The position numbers and the translations under genes are program-made. From Seiridium cupressi (taxonomy: Eukaryota; Ascomycota; Sordariomycetes; Amphisphaeriales; Sporocadaceae), in assembly GCA_036674765.1 (NCBI GenBank), contig JARVKI010000063.1, positions 186,001-250,000 on the forward strand: 64,000 nt of DNA. The letters are read 5' to 3'. Positions 23,438-35,877 of the stretch are shown piece by piece. Numbering within the stretch: position 1 is the stretch's first letter; each line of letters begins with the position of its first letter. Under the pieces are notes generated by a model. The model was not told the DNA's origin. It saw only the letters and a list, made by a program, of their open reading frames with translations, and ran no database searches.

Positions 23438-24485
23438 TCATAGGCGCAGCAAAAACCGCAACATGGCCTCAGCACCCTCATCCGGCTTGGTTTCATCCAC
23501 TGGCGGGTCAGGAGTCTGGATAGGCGCCGGACTTCCAGCCTTGAAGAACAAGACCTTAATCGCAATAGCCAGAGCGGCGTGGAGAACTACAACCAAGATC
23601 AAGAGCACCTTGCTCGTCTGGCGATCTGTAGCGCTCAGCACGGGCCAAAGGTTCCTCAGCAGAAAAGCGACTGACAGGCCGAATCCGACACCAACGAATA
23701 CGTAGTTAAGGATCTGGATGGGTGACCAGCTGATCAGCGCAACTGGGATCCAGATGAGGTTGGAGTAACCGTAGAGCGCCCAGCACTCGAGCAAGTTGGC
23801 GGACTCAGAGCCGAAGTATCGCAGGGCACCGAAGAGGAGGATCGGAATCACGAGTGTATAGCCGTAGACTAGTCCAGCAGCACCTGTCCTCACTTATTAG
23901 TCACCGGTCTTGCGTCCCTTGGGATGACTATGGACTTACCACTCAGCAACTTGAAGTCATACAGGAACGGTCCATCTCCCTTCATGGCCAGATATTGACT
24001 GATCGTGCCGCCCAGGAACAAGATGAACACCACCGTCGTCGCGATCCAGAATGGCCCGTACAAGTCGGGGTTACCCTCGAGCACATCGAGGAAGTTGGCC
24101 CGCGGGTACAGGGCGGCCCAGCATCGCGCAAGCACAGATGAGGTATCGACATCGAAGAATTGCGCGTAGAACGAAAGGGACCAGAGGTAGCGTTTCGAGG
24201 AGCTGGAGCCCGAACCTGCGGTCGCGGGAGGTGGTAGGCCGGAGCTGGGCCCGCCTTTGCGCGTGCTGTTGGACGGCGCTGTGAAGGTCGAGTTGTGGAA
24301 TTCGAGATCTTCCTGTAGATCGGTGTGACCGAGGTCGCCCTGGAGAGAATTTGCCTGTTAGTATACGGACCAGATGAGATAGGCGAAGCTCGACTTGGAG
24401 CTTCTCATGCAGCTCGCGATGTTGGCAGATTGGTGCATACCTCGTCGTCCACATCTACTACTGCATCGTAGCCTGCTCCCGACAT
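23438..24485 (-). CDS. Yip1-domain Golgi membrane protein (YIPF1/2-like)
   Basis: Three exons (24441-24485, 23940-24339, 23438-23883; introns 101 and 56 bp) encode 296 residues. A polar N-terminal cytosolic half leads into RYLWSLSFYAQFFDVDT and the family signature DLYGPFWIATTVVFILFL. About five membrane segments follow, including YGYTLVIPILLFGALRYFG and YGYSNLIWIPVALIS. The C-terminal tail is short and acidic. Yip1-family proteins bind Rab GTPases and shape ER-Golgi transport vesicles. The order of cytosolic half, PYDLYGPFW-like motif and five helices is closest to YIPF1/YIPF2 and the yeast Yip5 group. The gene appears intact. Confidence 0.88.
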
Positions 24486-25377
24486 GACGCTGACTGAGAC
24501 TCAGAACAAGCTTAATACAATTTAAAAAGATGCCTTTGCAGAATTGAGCCGCCTCGACTTCTTCGTAATGGGTTTCTCGTCTGCCTGGTCTGGTTATGAT
24601 ACGTACATGTATTGATGCTAATGCGAGCTAGGGGAGCTTGAGGACACGCAGCAGGCCGAGCTTTACCCGATTTGTCCCACGTCGAATGTGATTGGCTCTT
24701 TGTGCACGGCGTTGCAGTGGTCGCTTCACAGCATCTCAGTTTTTGGACAGGCACATTGGGTGATGGATCCAGAGAGAATAATATGCTACTCGTATGGATT
24801 GTGATACTCGTGTTCGTGGAACTATCCGCACATTATGCGCCTGCAGTCACGGAAGAGCAAGTGTGACAATGCCGGAAAGCACGGGCTCAAGCATTCGAGG
24901 CAGTATGATATCCATGGACACATCGTGTCCTGCCATTTCGTTGTTCACCGAAAGAGACTTGATGTACGAACAGAGCAATCCATTTCAAAGTTGAGTGATG
25001 CCGTGCTACATGAGGTAGTGGGGGCATATACCTCGTCATGAGCCAGCTGGTTTCATATGAACAAGCTTCGCAAGGGCCAGTCTGTACGCATGATTTCTTG
25101 TCTTTTGTCTATCCGGAATTACCTCCAACAGACGCGATCCTCTAGGTCCACGGTTTGCGCTCATACCACTTTCAACACGGAATTTTTCAGATCGTATCAT
25201 AGCTTCATTGTCTCCTATCTAGAGGATGCTATTCCGGAAGGAAAGAACCGCATGCCCAAGCCAGGTCGTGGATACAATGTCGATTCTCATGCCGAGGACC
25301 CCTCCACCCTTCCGATCTGTCTCGTGAATGATGATGCCGAAAACCAGGTACGCCGGAAAATGAGGAAAGCGAATCGT
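24486..25377. other. Spacer between YIPF-like and ubiquitin-L40 genes
   Basis: Holds the 5' region of the Yip1-domain gene and the 3' UTR of ubiquitin-L40 (both on the minus strand). Short plus-strand open frames here have no motif. No RNA gene seen. Confidence 0.45.
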
Positions 25378-26130
<753 letters not shown>

Positions 26131-26861
26131 TTTGCCAGGTCCTCGATGAATTTGCTTTGATGATGGAAAGTTCGGGGATGATGTCGCCTCCAGACAAAAT
26201 GGTTCGCGGTGGGGTGAAATTCGAGTTGGAATTTCAGGTTGCCCTAGGTGGATCAGGTGATCGCAGCTGTGGCGCTAGGGGATTTAGCGGGGCTTGGGTT
26301 TTGGAGATTTGCATCACTTTTTGGCCAATTTGGAAGTGACATCCTCCGGCTGCGCGACAGCTGGCGAGCTTAGATACCGACCACTTATATAAGATGTTCA
26401 AATGCACATACATCTTATTCAGACGCAGGGATAATTCTGTGTTGAATATGGAATCTAATATTTGCCATAAACATATCAGATGTCTGAAATTGATCGGTGA
26501 GCTCATTTTCATGCGCTGGTTGCCACTCACTCGTTGCCAAGATAGTCGTACAGTTTGACTGGCTGATATCAACATACCAACGCTCAATAGAATATAGCAA
26601 ATCAACAGTACGGAATGCAGATAATCTCATGTTAGATGGCTTGTTGATATGAATCTTCCCATTATACTTTTCCATTTGACCTATATTACCACAATAATTG
26701 CTAGTGAGTACTGGCGACTGTCACTTTCAGATGTTCTGGTATGCACAACTAAAAGTTACAATATCAATCAGAGCGTCCGCTAAGTAAGTCATAATCGACT
26801 CTTGTCGTAATTGAAAACTCAAAAAGGGTATATAAATGCTTTTGGGCATATGAGCAGGTTT

Positions 26862-28647
26862 TCATGCAATGGCTTTCTCTTTGCCTTTGGAATTCTCGCC
26901 AACTTGCCCCCGTTGCCGTTCCCGTTGCCGCTCCTTCTCATGCTTGGCTGCCCACACCTCCAACCGTCTTTCAACTTGTGCGCTTGCCGAAATCAGTATA
27001 CTCAATGGGATGGCCGATAGTTCCGCAGCTTCACGATAAAATGCTTTCGCCGCAGCTGGAAGTTCGTCTTCTGTCCGCCATGTAGGGCAGAAGTCCCGCT
27101 CTAGTCGTTTCCGTACGCCGTTGACTGATGCCGGATCTTCTTCTGGTCCAGCCAACTTCATTGTGGCGTTCATATCCCGATACCGCTGCTGAATAATAGA
27201 CGTCTTAGTCAATGGGTCATGGGCTAGACCCCGCGTCGGCGTATTTCGTTCAACTTGGAACTCTCGTCGGATTAACGCCGGTGCTGTAATGTGTCAGTCT
27301 ATATGGAACCAAACACCGTCCATGATCCAATTGGTTCGACTGAACTGGACTGGATCATATGGTGTAGTCTGAGGTAATGGACAGACACTTATCCTTGGCG
27401 TCACTGTCGTTGGTGCCCACCCACATCTTGTCATACCAATCCATGAAGTCGTCTAGCTTGGTCCCATCCATAAATAACGCCTCGTTCGTCGTGACCTGGC
27501 ATTCTGTTCCCTTCTGCAGCCCACTTGCCAGTAGGTCTTGCTTCGTCTTCGCTCTAGCTTTCTCCCATTCAGCCCAGTTGATCTGCTTGACTCGTGGGTC
27601 ATCCTCGCTGACTGGTGGGCGAGCTACTCCATCCAAAGGATACAAAAGTTTCGTCGACACGATAACCAAGGTAAATAGCAGTACTTCTGGATTGTCCATT
27701 CTCTGTATTCGCCTGCTCTTCCCATCTGGAAATTCAAACTTGGCCCCTAAGATTTGGATGAGACATTTGACCATCAAGTACACCTCGACCGGTAGGGTTA
27801 AGTCGAGGATGTTCTGAACTAGAACCTGCGTGTAGTTTAGAGTCGGGATCCTGAGCCCGTAGTGAACGTTCAAGGCAATAACCAGCTCCTGTGCTGTACG
27901 CAGCAGTTTCCCTGGCTTGACGTGGCCCTTGACCTGTAAGGCGCGGTGATACATTGCCGGCAGTCGGTTCTGAACATTTTGCGGCAAACAGTAAAGCGCG
28001 GCAAGATACTCGATCTCGCCTCTTTGAGCCCAGCCATGGAAATCGGCAGTGGTGACGGGCTGCTTCAAGATGACGCAAGCGAGATAGCAGAGGGTAAGGG
28101 TGTGAGCAAGACCCGGCAGCTTGTTCCCTGTCTTGTCTAGCCAGCCATTCCTGCTGCTGCTGATGCTTCCTTCCGCCTCACTATTCTCCGGCTCGCTGCC
28201 GCTGGTCAACACATCCTCCGTCCCGGAGCCCTCGGTCTGCTCTCCTACCTCGTTGTCCATCACGCCGGGCATGCCACAGACCAAACCCCAAAGCTCTTTG
28301 ACTAACTCCTCGTAGATCCTGCCATCGCTCTCCTCTAGCTTCAACCCTACCTTCCTCAGCCAGTCGACCTGCCGCCGAAGCACATACTGCAGCGCCTGGA
28401 GGTACAGCTTCCTGGCAGCCGAACCCTCAAGCTTCAGACCCTCGTTCTTCTTCTTTTCCTTCCTTTTCCTAGTAACCCGGCCGGTACTGTTGTATTCATC
28501 CTCGCCTGCCTCATGCGCGGCGAAGCCTTCGAGCTGGTGGCCGTTTCGACAGAAGCGAAGGCCTTCCTGCTCGTACCAGTGGCGGGTGGGACACTGGTCG
28601 CAGCGCTCCGATGGACGCATCTTGTGGTAAGAAGAGGAGCCAGCCAT
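26862..28647 (-). CDS. RRN7: RNA polymerase I core factor subunit RRN7 (TAF1B-like)
   Basis: The first exon starts at ATG 28647 with the RRN7 zinc ribbon (CDQCPTRHWYEQEGLRFCRN then GHQLEG), followed by a basic linker and two cyclin-like folds (KLYLQALQYVLRRQVDWLRK; LTLCYLACVILKQPVTTADF; FTLVIVSTKLLYPLDG). It reads open to 27355. I add a last exon from about 27283 to a TAA at 26862 because its DELPAAAKAFYREAAELSAI and ISASAQVERRLEVW resemble the C terminus of fungal RRN7 proteins, and a good acceptor (TTACAG) precedes it in the right phase. The donor (phase 1, near 27388-27400) is uncertain. The total would be about 560 residues, near TAF1B length. RRN7 with RRN6 and RRN11 recruits Pol I to the rDNA promoter in the nucleolus. 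Confidence 0.8.
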
Positions 28648-29573
28648 TTTCGCGACGAGTATCTTTCCTCGTCAAGTTCGTCGAGAAAGGGATCCCCCGC
28701 GGTGAAAACGGTAAATCTGCTTCCACAGTCGAGGCCAGGTGGGAATGCGCAAGTGTCGTTCTCACGATTATCCCGCTTCAATGCTGGAATCGAATCAACG
28801 GCGAAGTTCATCGGGTGGTGAAGTGATATTTTGACATTTTACACCGGTCACATGATTTAGTCAAGTGCCATCACAAACCGGACTTTGCGGTGTAGGTCCC
28901 TGCTCGTGTCGACCATTGATGATGCGAGACTGCGACGACGAAGTCAAAACCTTCCACTTGGGCCAGTGGCCGCTCGGTTCATGCCCCAAGCCTACCTCGT
29001 GGATGCGCAAATCTACAACTATGTTCGTATTTAGAAACACATTTCATAGAAATTTGATATTTCTATTACGCATTGAAGTCTACGCTGGAGGTGCATTCAA
29101 GCTCGACGGCGTGAATGATTCTACTTTTACTGATTCATGCACATGTGGTAGTTTAGCAAATTGCGAGCCATACGGCCATGGTCACATTTGGACGCCAGTC
29201 TTCCGTGGGTAACTTGTGGATTCTATAGGACAAGTGTACCGCCAAAAACATGCCCCTTTTTCTTCATCCTCTGATATCTCGTCGCTTCGTGACAAAAGAT
29301 GGTGGGGAAAGTCGGTGTTGTCAAGGAAAACAGCGAAACCGTGGGCATCATCACGTCATATACCCAGCAGAAACATCGTGAATGTCCAGATAATAGAACC
29401 CTTTCTACGCAACGACCAGAGGGGGCCCACACACCCCAGATGTCAACAGCTCAAACAGTACCTTCATGAGAGATCCATCCGATTGCTGACATCCATATTG
29501 ATAGAGGTGTTGTAGCCAATGCTAATCAATGAAAGGTCGTTATCGTAGATCATGCGCTGCCATGGCAGGCAAT
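28648..29573. other. Spacer between RRN7 and eIF5A
   Basis: About 0.9 kb, holding the RRN7 promoter and the eIF5A 3' UTR. The plus-strand open frames at 28865 and 29216 have no recognisable motif. Nothing else seen. Confidence 0.45.
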
Positions 29574-30449
29574 TTAAGCGCCACGAGGAGCCTCCTTGGC
29601 TTCAACAGCAGCCTGCTCACCCATGGCGGTAAGGATGACAACGTCTGGAAAGGAATTAGCACAAGAGAGAGCATTGGTGGTGGAAAGAGAGCTTACTGGT
29701 GTCCTTCTCCTCGGTGACGAAGAGGCGGTTGATCTTCTCACCGATTTCACCGTCGGGCAGCTTGACGTCGTCCTTGGTCTCACCGTCATCAGCCATGAGG
29801 GAGAGGAAACCATCGTCGGAGATGTCGAGCTGAATGCGAATTAGCAGGAGACGCTTGGGGAAGCTTCAGCATTCAACAGTAAACTTACGAGCTGGAACTC
29901 GCGGCGAGAGACGTTGGGGACATCCATGTTGTGGGTGGAGGGGCAAAGATCTTCGAGCTTCTTGCCAGTGAAGATGTCGAGGGCGACCAAGTGGACCTTG
30001 GCGTGACCGTGCTTGCCAGTCTTGGAGGTAGACATGTCGACGATCTTGCAGGGGCGGTTCTTGATGCAGACGAAACCGTTCTTCCTCAAGGCCGAACACT
30101 GCATGGGGTAGGTGGTCGAGGCACCGGCGTCAGCCGACTCGAAGGTGTGCTCATGCTGGAAGAGGCACTCTGGTTAGCATTCCGATAGTGCAATCATTTT
30201 AATGAGATATGGGTTGACGACGGCGAGAGGAGGGGCAGCTTCCGCGCAAAAGGCCAAATTCCCTAGGATGCTGGCTTGGCCGCGGCGGTGGTCGTGTGTG
30301 GACATGCGCTGGTTTTGCCAGTGCCAAATTGTATCGCGGGGTTGGCTGGTGATTTCGTGGATGTGGGCGATGCGGGGTGATTTCCACCCCTCGAGACAAC
30401 GCGACAGGAACAACAGAGACGGCTGGGGACTTACCTCGGCGTCGGCCAT
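29574..30449 (-). CDS. eIF5A: Translation factor eIF5A
   Basis: Four exons (30435-30449, 29889-30155, 29697-29829, 29574-29644) encode 161 residues, the usual fungal length. Exon 1 codes only MADAE and is followed by a 279-bp intron, long for this window and a common arrangement in highly expressed fungal genes. The hypusine loop is [16 protein letters not shown], with the modified Lys in [28 protein letters not shown] marks the N-terminal SH3-like domain, and [10 protein letters not shown] with [16 protein letters not shown] the C-terminal OB fold. It helps ribosomes through difficult peptide bonds such as polyproline and promotes termination. It needs deoxyhypusine synthase and hydroxylase, encoded elsewhere. 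Intact. Confidence 0.95.
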
Positions 30450-31667
30450 CTTGACTAGCTGAAGCGAAGATGCTGGTGTTGAGTGAAGTGGAAAGAGGAA
30501 AAAAGAAGGATGCAATGGGTGCGACGATGTCCAACTCCCAAGGAAGAGAAAGTTTGTGGATGTTGGGTGGGAAGGGAGCGCAGGTCCTGGGTAGAAAAGT
30601 AGACGGCCTGTGCTTTGGTGGGCGGGGACTTTGAATAAAAAAATTACAGAAAAATGAACCAGCGCGGGAAGAGGCAAACAGTGGACCAATCGATTAGCCT
30701 AGATTTGCATCTAGAGGTGGGGCTGGCGCTCACAGGTATTCACTTAAACAGAATAGAATTCTCAACTGAAGCCGTGGTTTTGGACTCGGGGAAAAAGGTA
30801 TCAGGCGTTTGCCTGCTGGGCGAAGGTTGGTCCTTTGAGCTTGTTTACAAATCCCGGCCTCCCTTGTGATTTTCAATACAGTGCAATGTGGTGTACGATG
30901 TTTCAGGCACATCTTCTGCGCACTGGAGCCTTTGGAGTCTTGGGGATCTGAAGGGCAGCACATATGTATCTCAGGGCGGGCAGCTTGTACAACCGCAACA
31001 AGTACATTCATGAATGCTTTACCAACTGCCGATCCCAAGGTGATTCGAGCTGGAGAATTAAAGCCCAAGCTCACATGACTGCTCCTGTTCAGCTCGCCGT
31101 TTGCGTAGGTAGGCAAATATTCAACTGCGCTCGGCCAGTACATATGCGCCAATTCATCCCGACCTTCTCTGGGGTTTCAATATTTCGTGCCCAGTTTGTG
31201 GACTACCTACCCTGAGGTGTTCGCAGGTCGCAACGGATCATGCGGCGGCGCATGTATGTAATCGAGCACTCGCATCAATGCCTATCGTGCTTGCAGGGGC
31301 AGCTGGGGACGCTAGATTCTGCTTGGAAGCGCTTGTCTGGAGGCCCGCACCCGTAGCTGGTCCCCTGTAATGGACTGACATGTGTCTAACAGCCCCAACC
31401 AATCAACTGCTGCTGTCCAGAGCTGTAGCTTAAGCTGGCCACGGGAGGCTGATGCACCGCCTTGCGACAACATTCAGCAGACAGCTCAACCACACGACCA
31501 CACGACCACAAATCAATACTCAATTGCTTCTGGACCGCCCATAGTGAACCCAATTTCTTGCCTGGCTTGACGAAACCACCCTCTGCGTCAAACTCACCTA
31601 GAGTCCAAGTCGGATCCACGACGACGACCATGCTACAGACAACTTCGTGACCCAGCTCCAAGTCAAC
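30450..31667. other. Divergent upstream region of eIF5A and VPS52
   Basis: About 1.2 kb between two genes transcribed away from each other. The first 200 bp above the eIF5A ATG are rich in pyrimidine tracts on the coding strand, as in promoters of translation-factor genes. No supported coding region. Confidence 0.45.
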
Positions 31668-33751
31668 ATGTGGCTCGATCGTCTGGCCGGACAGCCTTCC
31701 GGATCGCCTTCCTCATCCCAACCAGGAAGCCGCGCATACTCGCCAGCGCCAGGCAGGAGGACACCGAGCAACCTGGGACCGTACCTCACTTCGCAGCGAC
31801 CAGGCGCAGCGGCACGGTCTTCCTCCCTGCTGTCTTTGGCCTCCAATGACAGCTCGACGTCCTCATTGTTGGGTGCCTCACGAAGAGCTAATGGCTCAAC
31901 ATTGAAGCAATCGACAACGACATATTCAGGTCCCGAGCCTGTGGATATATTGAACAAGCTCCTTGGCGAGGGCACTGCAGATGGTGACAACCAAGCTGCT
32001 CCCACGGCCATTACCCAGGAGGACCTGGAGCTGGATTTGGATTTTGGAGGCTTGTCATTGACAGACCTGGCGCTTTCCGAAGATGCGATAGAGGAGAGCG
32101 CCATTGTACATAGATCGCAGACAGTTGAAGAATGTACGTGTTTCCCTATCCATCCTGCGAATCTCCCTGTCTGATTGCACCGGCTTATACCCACGTGTGA
32201 CGTGTAGATGAACAAGATAAGACCAAATTCGAAGACTTGCATCGATCAATACGAGCCTGTGACGAAGTTCTGAGCTCCGTGGAGACGAACCTAACGAGTT
32301 TTCGAAATGATCTCGCATCAGTGTCGGCCGACATCGAGACACTCCAGGCACGATCGACCGCTCTAAATGTGAGATTGGAAAACCGCAAGGCTGTCGAAAA
32401 GGGGCTGGGACCTATAGTCGAGGAAATGAGTGTGTCGCCTGTGGTAATATCAAAGATAGTAGACGGACATATTGATGACAGCTGGATCAAAGCCTTGGCC
32501 GAAGTGGACAAGCGAGCGGCAGCACACAAAAAGAACGCAGCAGCATCACCATCAGGCAAGGGCCTCCAGGACTTGGGCCCGTTACTGGAAAAACTCGTTC
32601 AAAAAGCTATAGAGAGGATACGGGATTTCCTGGTGGCCCAGATCAAGGCGTTGCGATCGCCACAGATCAATGCCCAGATTATACAGCAGCAGAATTTCCT
32701 ACGCTTCAAGGACTTGTTCTCCTTTCTGCACAAGCACCATGCTACCCTTGCGGAAGAGATATGCAGGGCATATCAAAATACTATGCGCTGGTATTACCAC
32801 AATCAATTCTCACGATACGAAGCAGCGCTTCGAAAACTCAAACTACATACCATAGACAAGACTGATGTGCTTGGAAATGAGGATACATCGCGGAAGGCTG
32901 GTGTACTATCCTCGTCCAAGATTCCAGGACCACCACATGATGCCTTCAACATCGGCCGCCGCATAGACCTACTCAAAACCAAGGATCAAACTGCGTTGTC
33001 TTCATACTTGGCGGAGGAGGACAACGGTTATCACTACCTAGAGCTACCCTTCCGCAATTTCAACCTCGCCCTAATCGACAACGCCGCCGCCGAGTACACC
33101 TTTCTGATATCCTTCTTCACGCCGGCTCTCACATATTCCACCATTTCACGGCACTTCACCTACATTTTCGAGCCAACTTTTGCACAGGGTCACGCACTAA
33201 TCAAGAGCCTCGTTTCCGAGACTTATGACGCGCTAGGTCTTCTGCTCTCCGTCCGATTGAATCAGCACTTCCAGTTCATGCTACAGAGGCGCAAGGTCCC
33301 CGCGGCCGACGGTTACATCAACGGCTCCAACATGCTCCTCTGGCCCCGTCTCCAGTCAGTCATGAATGCGCATTGCGAGTCCGTTCGTGCCCTCACTACC
33401 GCCTTGCCGACCCGCCCGGCCTCCAAGTCGGAGTTGACCAAACTCTCGGCTGCGCCCCATGTGGCGACACAGCGTTTCGGTCAGCTGATGCACGGGATCC
33501 TGTCTCTGAGCACCGAGGCTGGCGACGACGAGCCTGTTGTGGCCAGTTTGCGACGGCTGAGGAGCGAGGTCGAGGCCTTTCTGACCAAGTACAGCGGGCA
33601 GTGGGGCTCAGATAAGCGGAAGAGGGAGCGGTTCCTGTACAATAATTACAGCTTGGTTCTAACGATCATCAGTGATGCGACTGGCAAGTTTGCCGTCGAG
33701 GAGCAAGAGCACTTTGAAGAGCTGAAGACCGCTTTCCGAGAGGCTGCGTGA
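31668..33751 (+). CDS. vps52: GARP/EARP tethering complex subunit VPS52 (SAC2)
   Basis: Two exons (31668-32133 and 32208-33751; 74-bp intron with donor GTACGT) encode about 669 residues. The first 130 residues are low-complexity and Ser/Pro-rich (SPSSSQPGSRAYSPAPGRRT), followed by an acidic patch. The Vps52/Sac2 domain begins with the coiled-coil DEVLSSVETNLTSFRNDLAS and ADIETLQARSTALNVRLENR, then FLVAQIKALRSPQINAQIIQ and QQNFLRFKDLFSFL. The C terminus reads FLYNNYSLVLTIISD. VPS52 joins VPS51, VPS53 and VPS54 to tether endosome-derived vesicles at the trans-Golgi. ATG 31668 is chosen because the conserved MWLDRL start lies there; upstream frames begin only at non-ATG codons. Confidence 0.92.
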
Positions 33752-34414
33752 AGGCTCTCAAGAGTCGCGGCGAGGGTAGCATAGAGATAATCTATACGAT
33801 AAAATACTGGAAATTGATGTATGCTTGCGTGTTGCACTCTGGACTTGTCTGCCGTTGTTTCAAAGCTATGCTATACTTTTGATCGACACATGTACTTGGT
33901 TGTGTCGGAACGACCAGTGCGCTTTGTACGATATTCGGTTCAAATTTATCGCAACGAGGGAGTGAGAGCTAATTAATGGATTCGAAGCACCTCTTAAAGT
34001 TGCAAGGTATAATATCATATCCCAAGCATTGAATGTGTCAACTGTGCCATAACTATCGTGACTCTAGTCTCAATCTAAAACTTCACACACAGATTATGCC
34101 GCCAGGTGTTTGCAGATCGTTTGTCATAAGTTTAGGCAGGTCGGTCTACGGTGTGGTTATGATATATTGGTATCGAACTAGTCCATGGGGGTATATTTGC
34201 TATAGCATTTTACAAGCCTCAGGCCTGATCCTGCAGGTGTGGTTGTTACAACGCTGGTATTCCAAGTGAGATGGCCCGTCTATTCCCGTCATCTCTAGAA
34301 CCGCCTCCAGTGAAAAACATACAAAAGCTCCGCAAGAACCTCTGCACTCTATAGGAGGCCCCACCAATTTTGTCTACGCAGTCTATCTTTGATCGCAAAA
34401 GGAACCCGGAATGG
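33752..34414. other. Spacer between convergent VPS52 and TBC genes
   Basis: About 660 bp with two 3' UTRs; A/T-rich in the middle. No gene or RNA seen. Confidence 0.5.
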
Positions 34415-35877
34415 TCAAGTGAACCTCGACCAAAAAGCGGCGAGAAATCCCCAAGCGGTGGGGGATTTCCTCAAATACACTGCAGCTACACCAATCAGGA
34501 CCGCCAGGGCAACTCCCCTAGCCGGTCGGCGGTAAGCCCACATGGTCTTGAGCATCTTCTGTCTGCTCTCTGCCCATTGGAGCTCTCTGAGCTGTTTGTT
34601 GAAGAAGCTATGCCCTTCATCGAGTGTCTGTCTGGCGCAGGCCTTCACGTCACGAGCTGTCTTCAGCACGCTGGAGTTCGAGATCCCGCGACAGGAGCGA
34701 AGCGACTCAGGAGGATGTTTCTCGAACAAGGTCGCTGTGTCAGCAATGAGCTTGTCGAGGTCGAGAGGCTGGGGTAGCTTCGAGAGGATAGAATGGAGCA
34801 TTTCCGGCTCCGTATCGGGTGTGTCAAAGAGCTCTTCTCGCCGATTCAGCACGATCTGTGCGAATAGGTAAACGCTGAAGATCTGTTCGCGGGCTAGAAG
34901 GGCATCGAAGAGCCGGGCGATGGAGCTGTAGGATTGGATGTCATGGGCATACATGGTTAATGTACCCGACAAGGCGAAGAAGGGCTCGGTCTGGGATAGG
35001 TGCCGACATAATGCTGGATCTACCGAGTTGATGATATCTGGGATAAGGCGGAGTTGTGAAATAGCGGGGGCGAGGTTTGGAAGCATGAAGTCCCTTATCC
35101 GAAGTATAGAGAGACGGGCGACCGCTGTCGTCCTCAGGGCTGGAGGTAGCACCAGCAAAAACACCTGGCATATGTCGTGATAGCCCTGAAAGTAACAAAG
35201 GAAAGGCTGCCGTCTGAGGGTCTCGGTGATAAGGTCCGATAGCTCGGTCTTCTTGACATCCAGTTGCGACTGTGATTGATCTAAAGGGAAGGTGGACGTC
35301 AGCTTTGCACAATCTCTTAAAATACTAGAGCATCCTGAGCAGATACAATATGCAGAGCTAGAGAAACCGGTGAAGCTCTGCGGGTCCGAGGAGGAACGAT
35401 TCACATACCGTTAGGATAGTATATGAAGCTCCGATCCACGTCTAGCCGAACCTGGTCCTCATCTCTATGCCGTGGCAACTCCGTCCAGGGCCCGTTCAGT
35501 ACATCGGCGTCGTCCTCGGACGCAAGGCTTTTCTGGGGCATCTTCTCCGATGAGCCCAGGACGGGTTTTTCTTCATTAATATTGGTGGTGCCTGTGGAAG
35601 GCACATTTCCAAGAAGAACAGGCCCTGCGGTGAAATGTTGTCAGCTTCACCGGTGCGGCCAACAAGGACTGGGGGCGGCAAACTCACATGCCTGGCATCG
35701 AATGATATCAGAGAGGAACCCTCCTTTACTGACAGCGAGCTTCTTGAGGTCGTCAATGTCCTCGCGGTTGCAGGCATCAAGGATGACGAGACTCTTTGCG
35801 TGGTTCATTGCGGCTTCATCCTCGTGCGCCCCCGCGCTCTGGTGGCGCTCTGCCGGCTGGCCTGCATTTGTTGACAT
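34415..35877 (-). CDS. TBC-domain RabGAP with C-terminal membrane anchor (Gyp8/TBC1D20-like)
   Basis: Three exons (35688-35877, 35409-35624, 34415-35280; introns 63 and 128 bp) encode about 423 residues. ATG 35877 is the only in-frame ATG before a stop. The TBC domain starts with ELPRHRDEDQVRLDVDRSF, the Arg-finger region being RDEDQVRLDVDRSF where TBC proteins have IxxDxxR. The Gln-finger motif is CYFQGYHDICQVFL (YxQG). EPFFALSGTLTMYAHDIQSY and FSVYLFAQIVLNRREELFD follow. A single hydrophobic segment, GVALAVLIGVAAVYL, lies 20 residues from the C terminus, as in TBC1D20 and yeast Gyp8, which sit on ER/Golgi membranes and stimulate GTP hydrolysis by Rab1/Ypt1-type Rabs. Intact. Confidence 0.88.
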
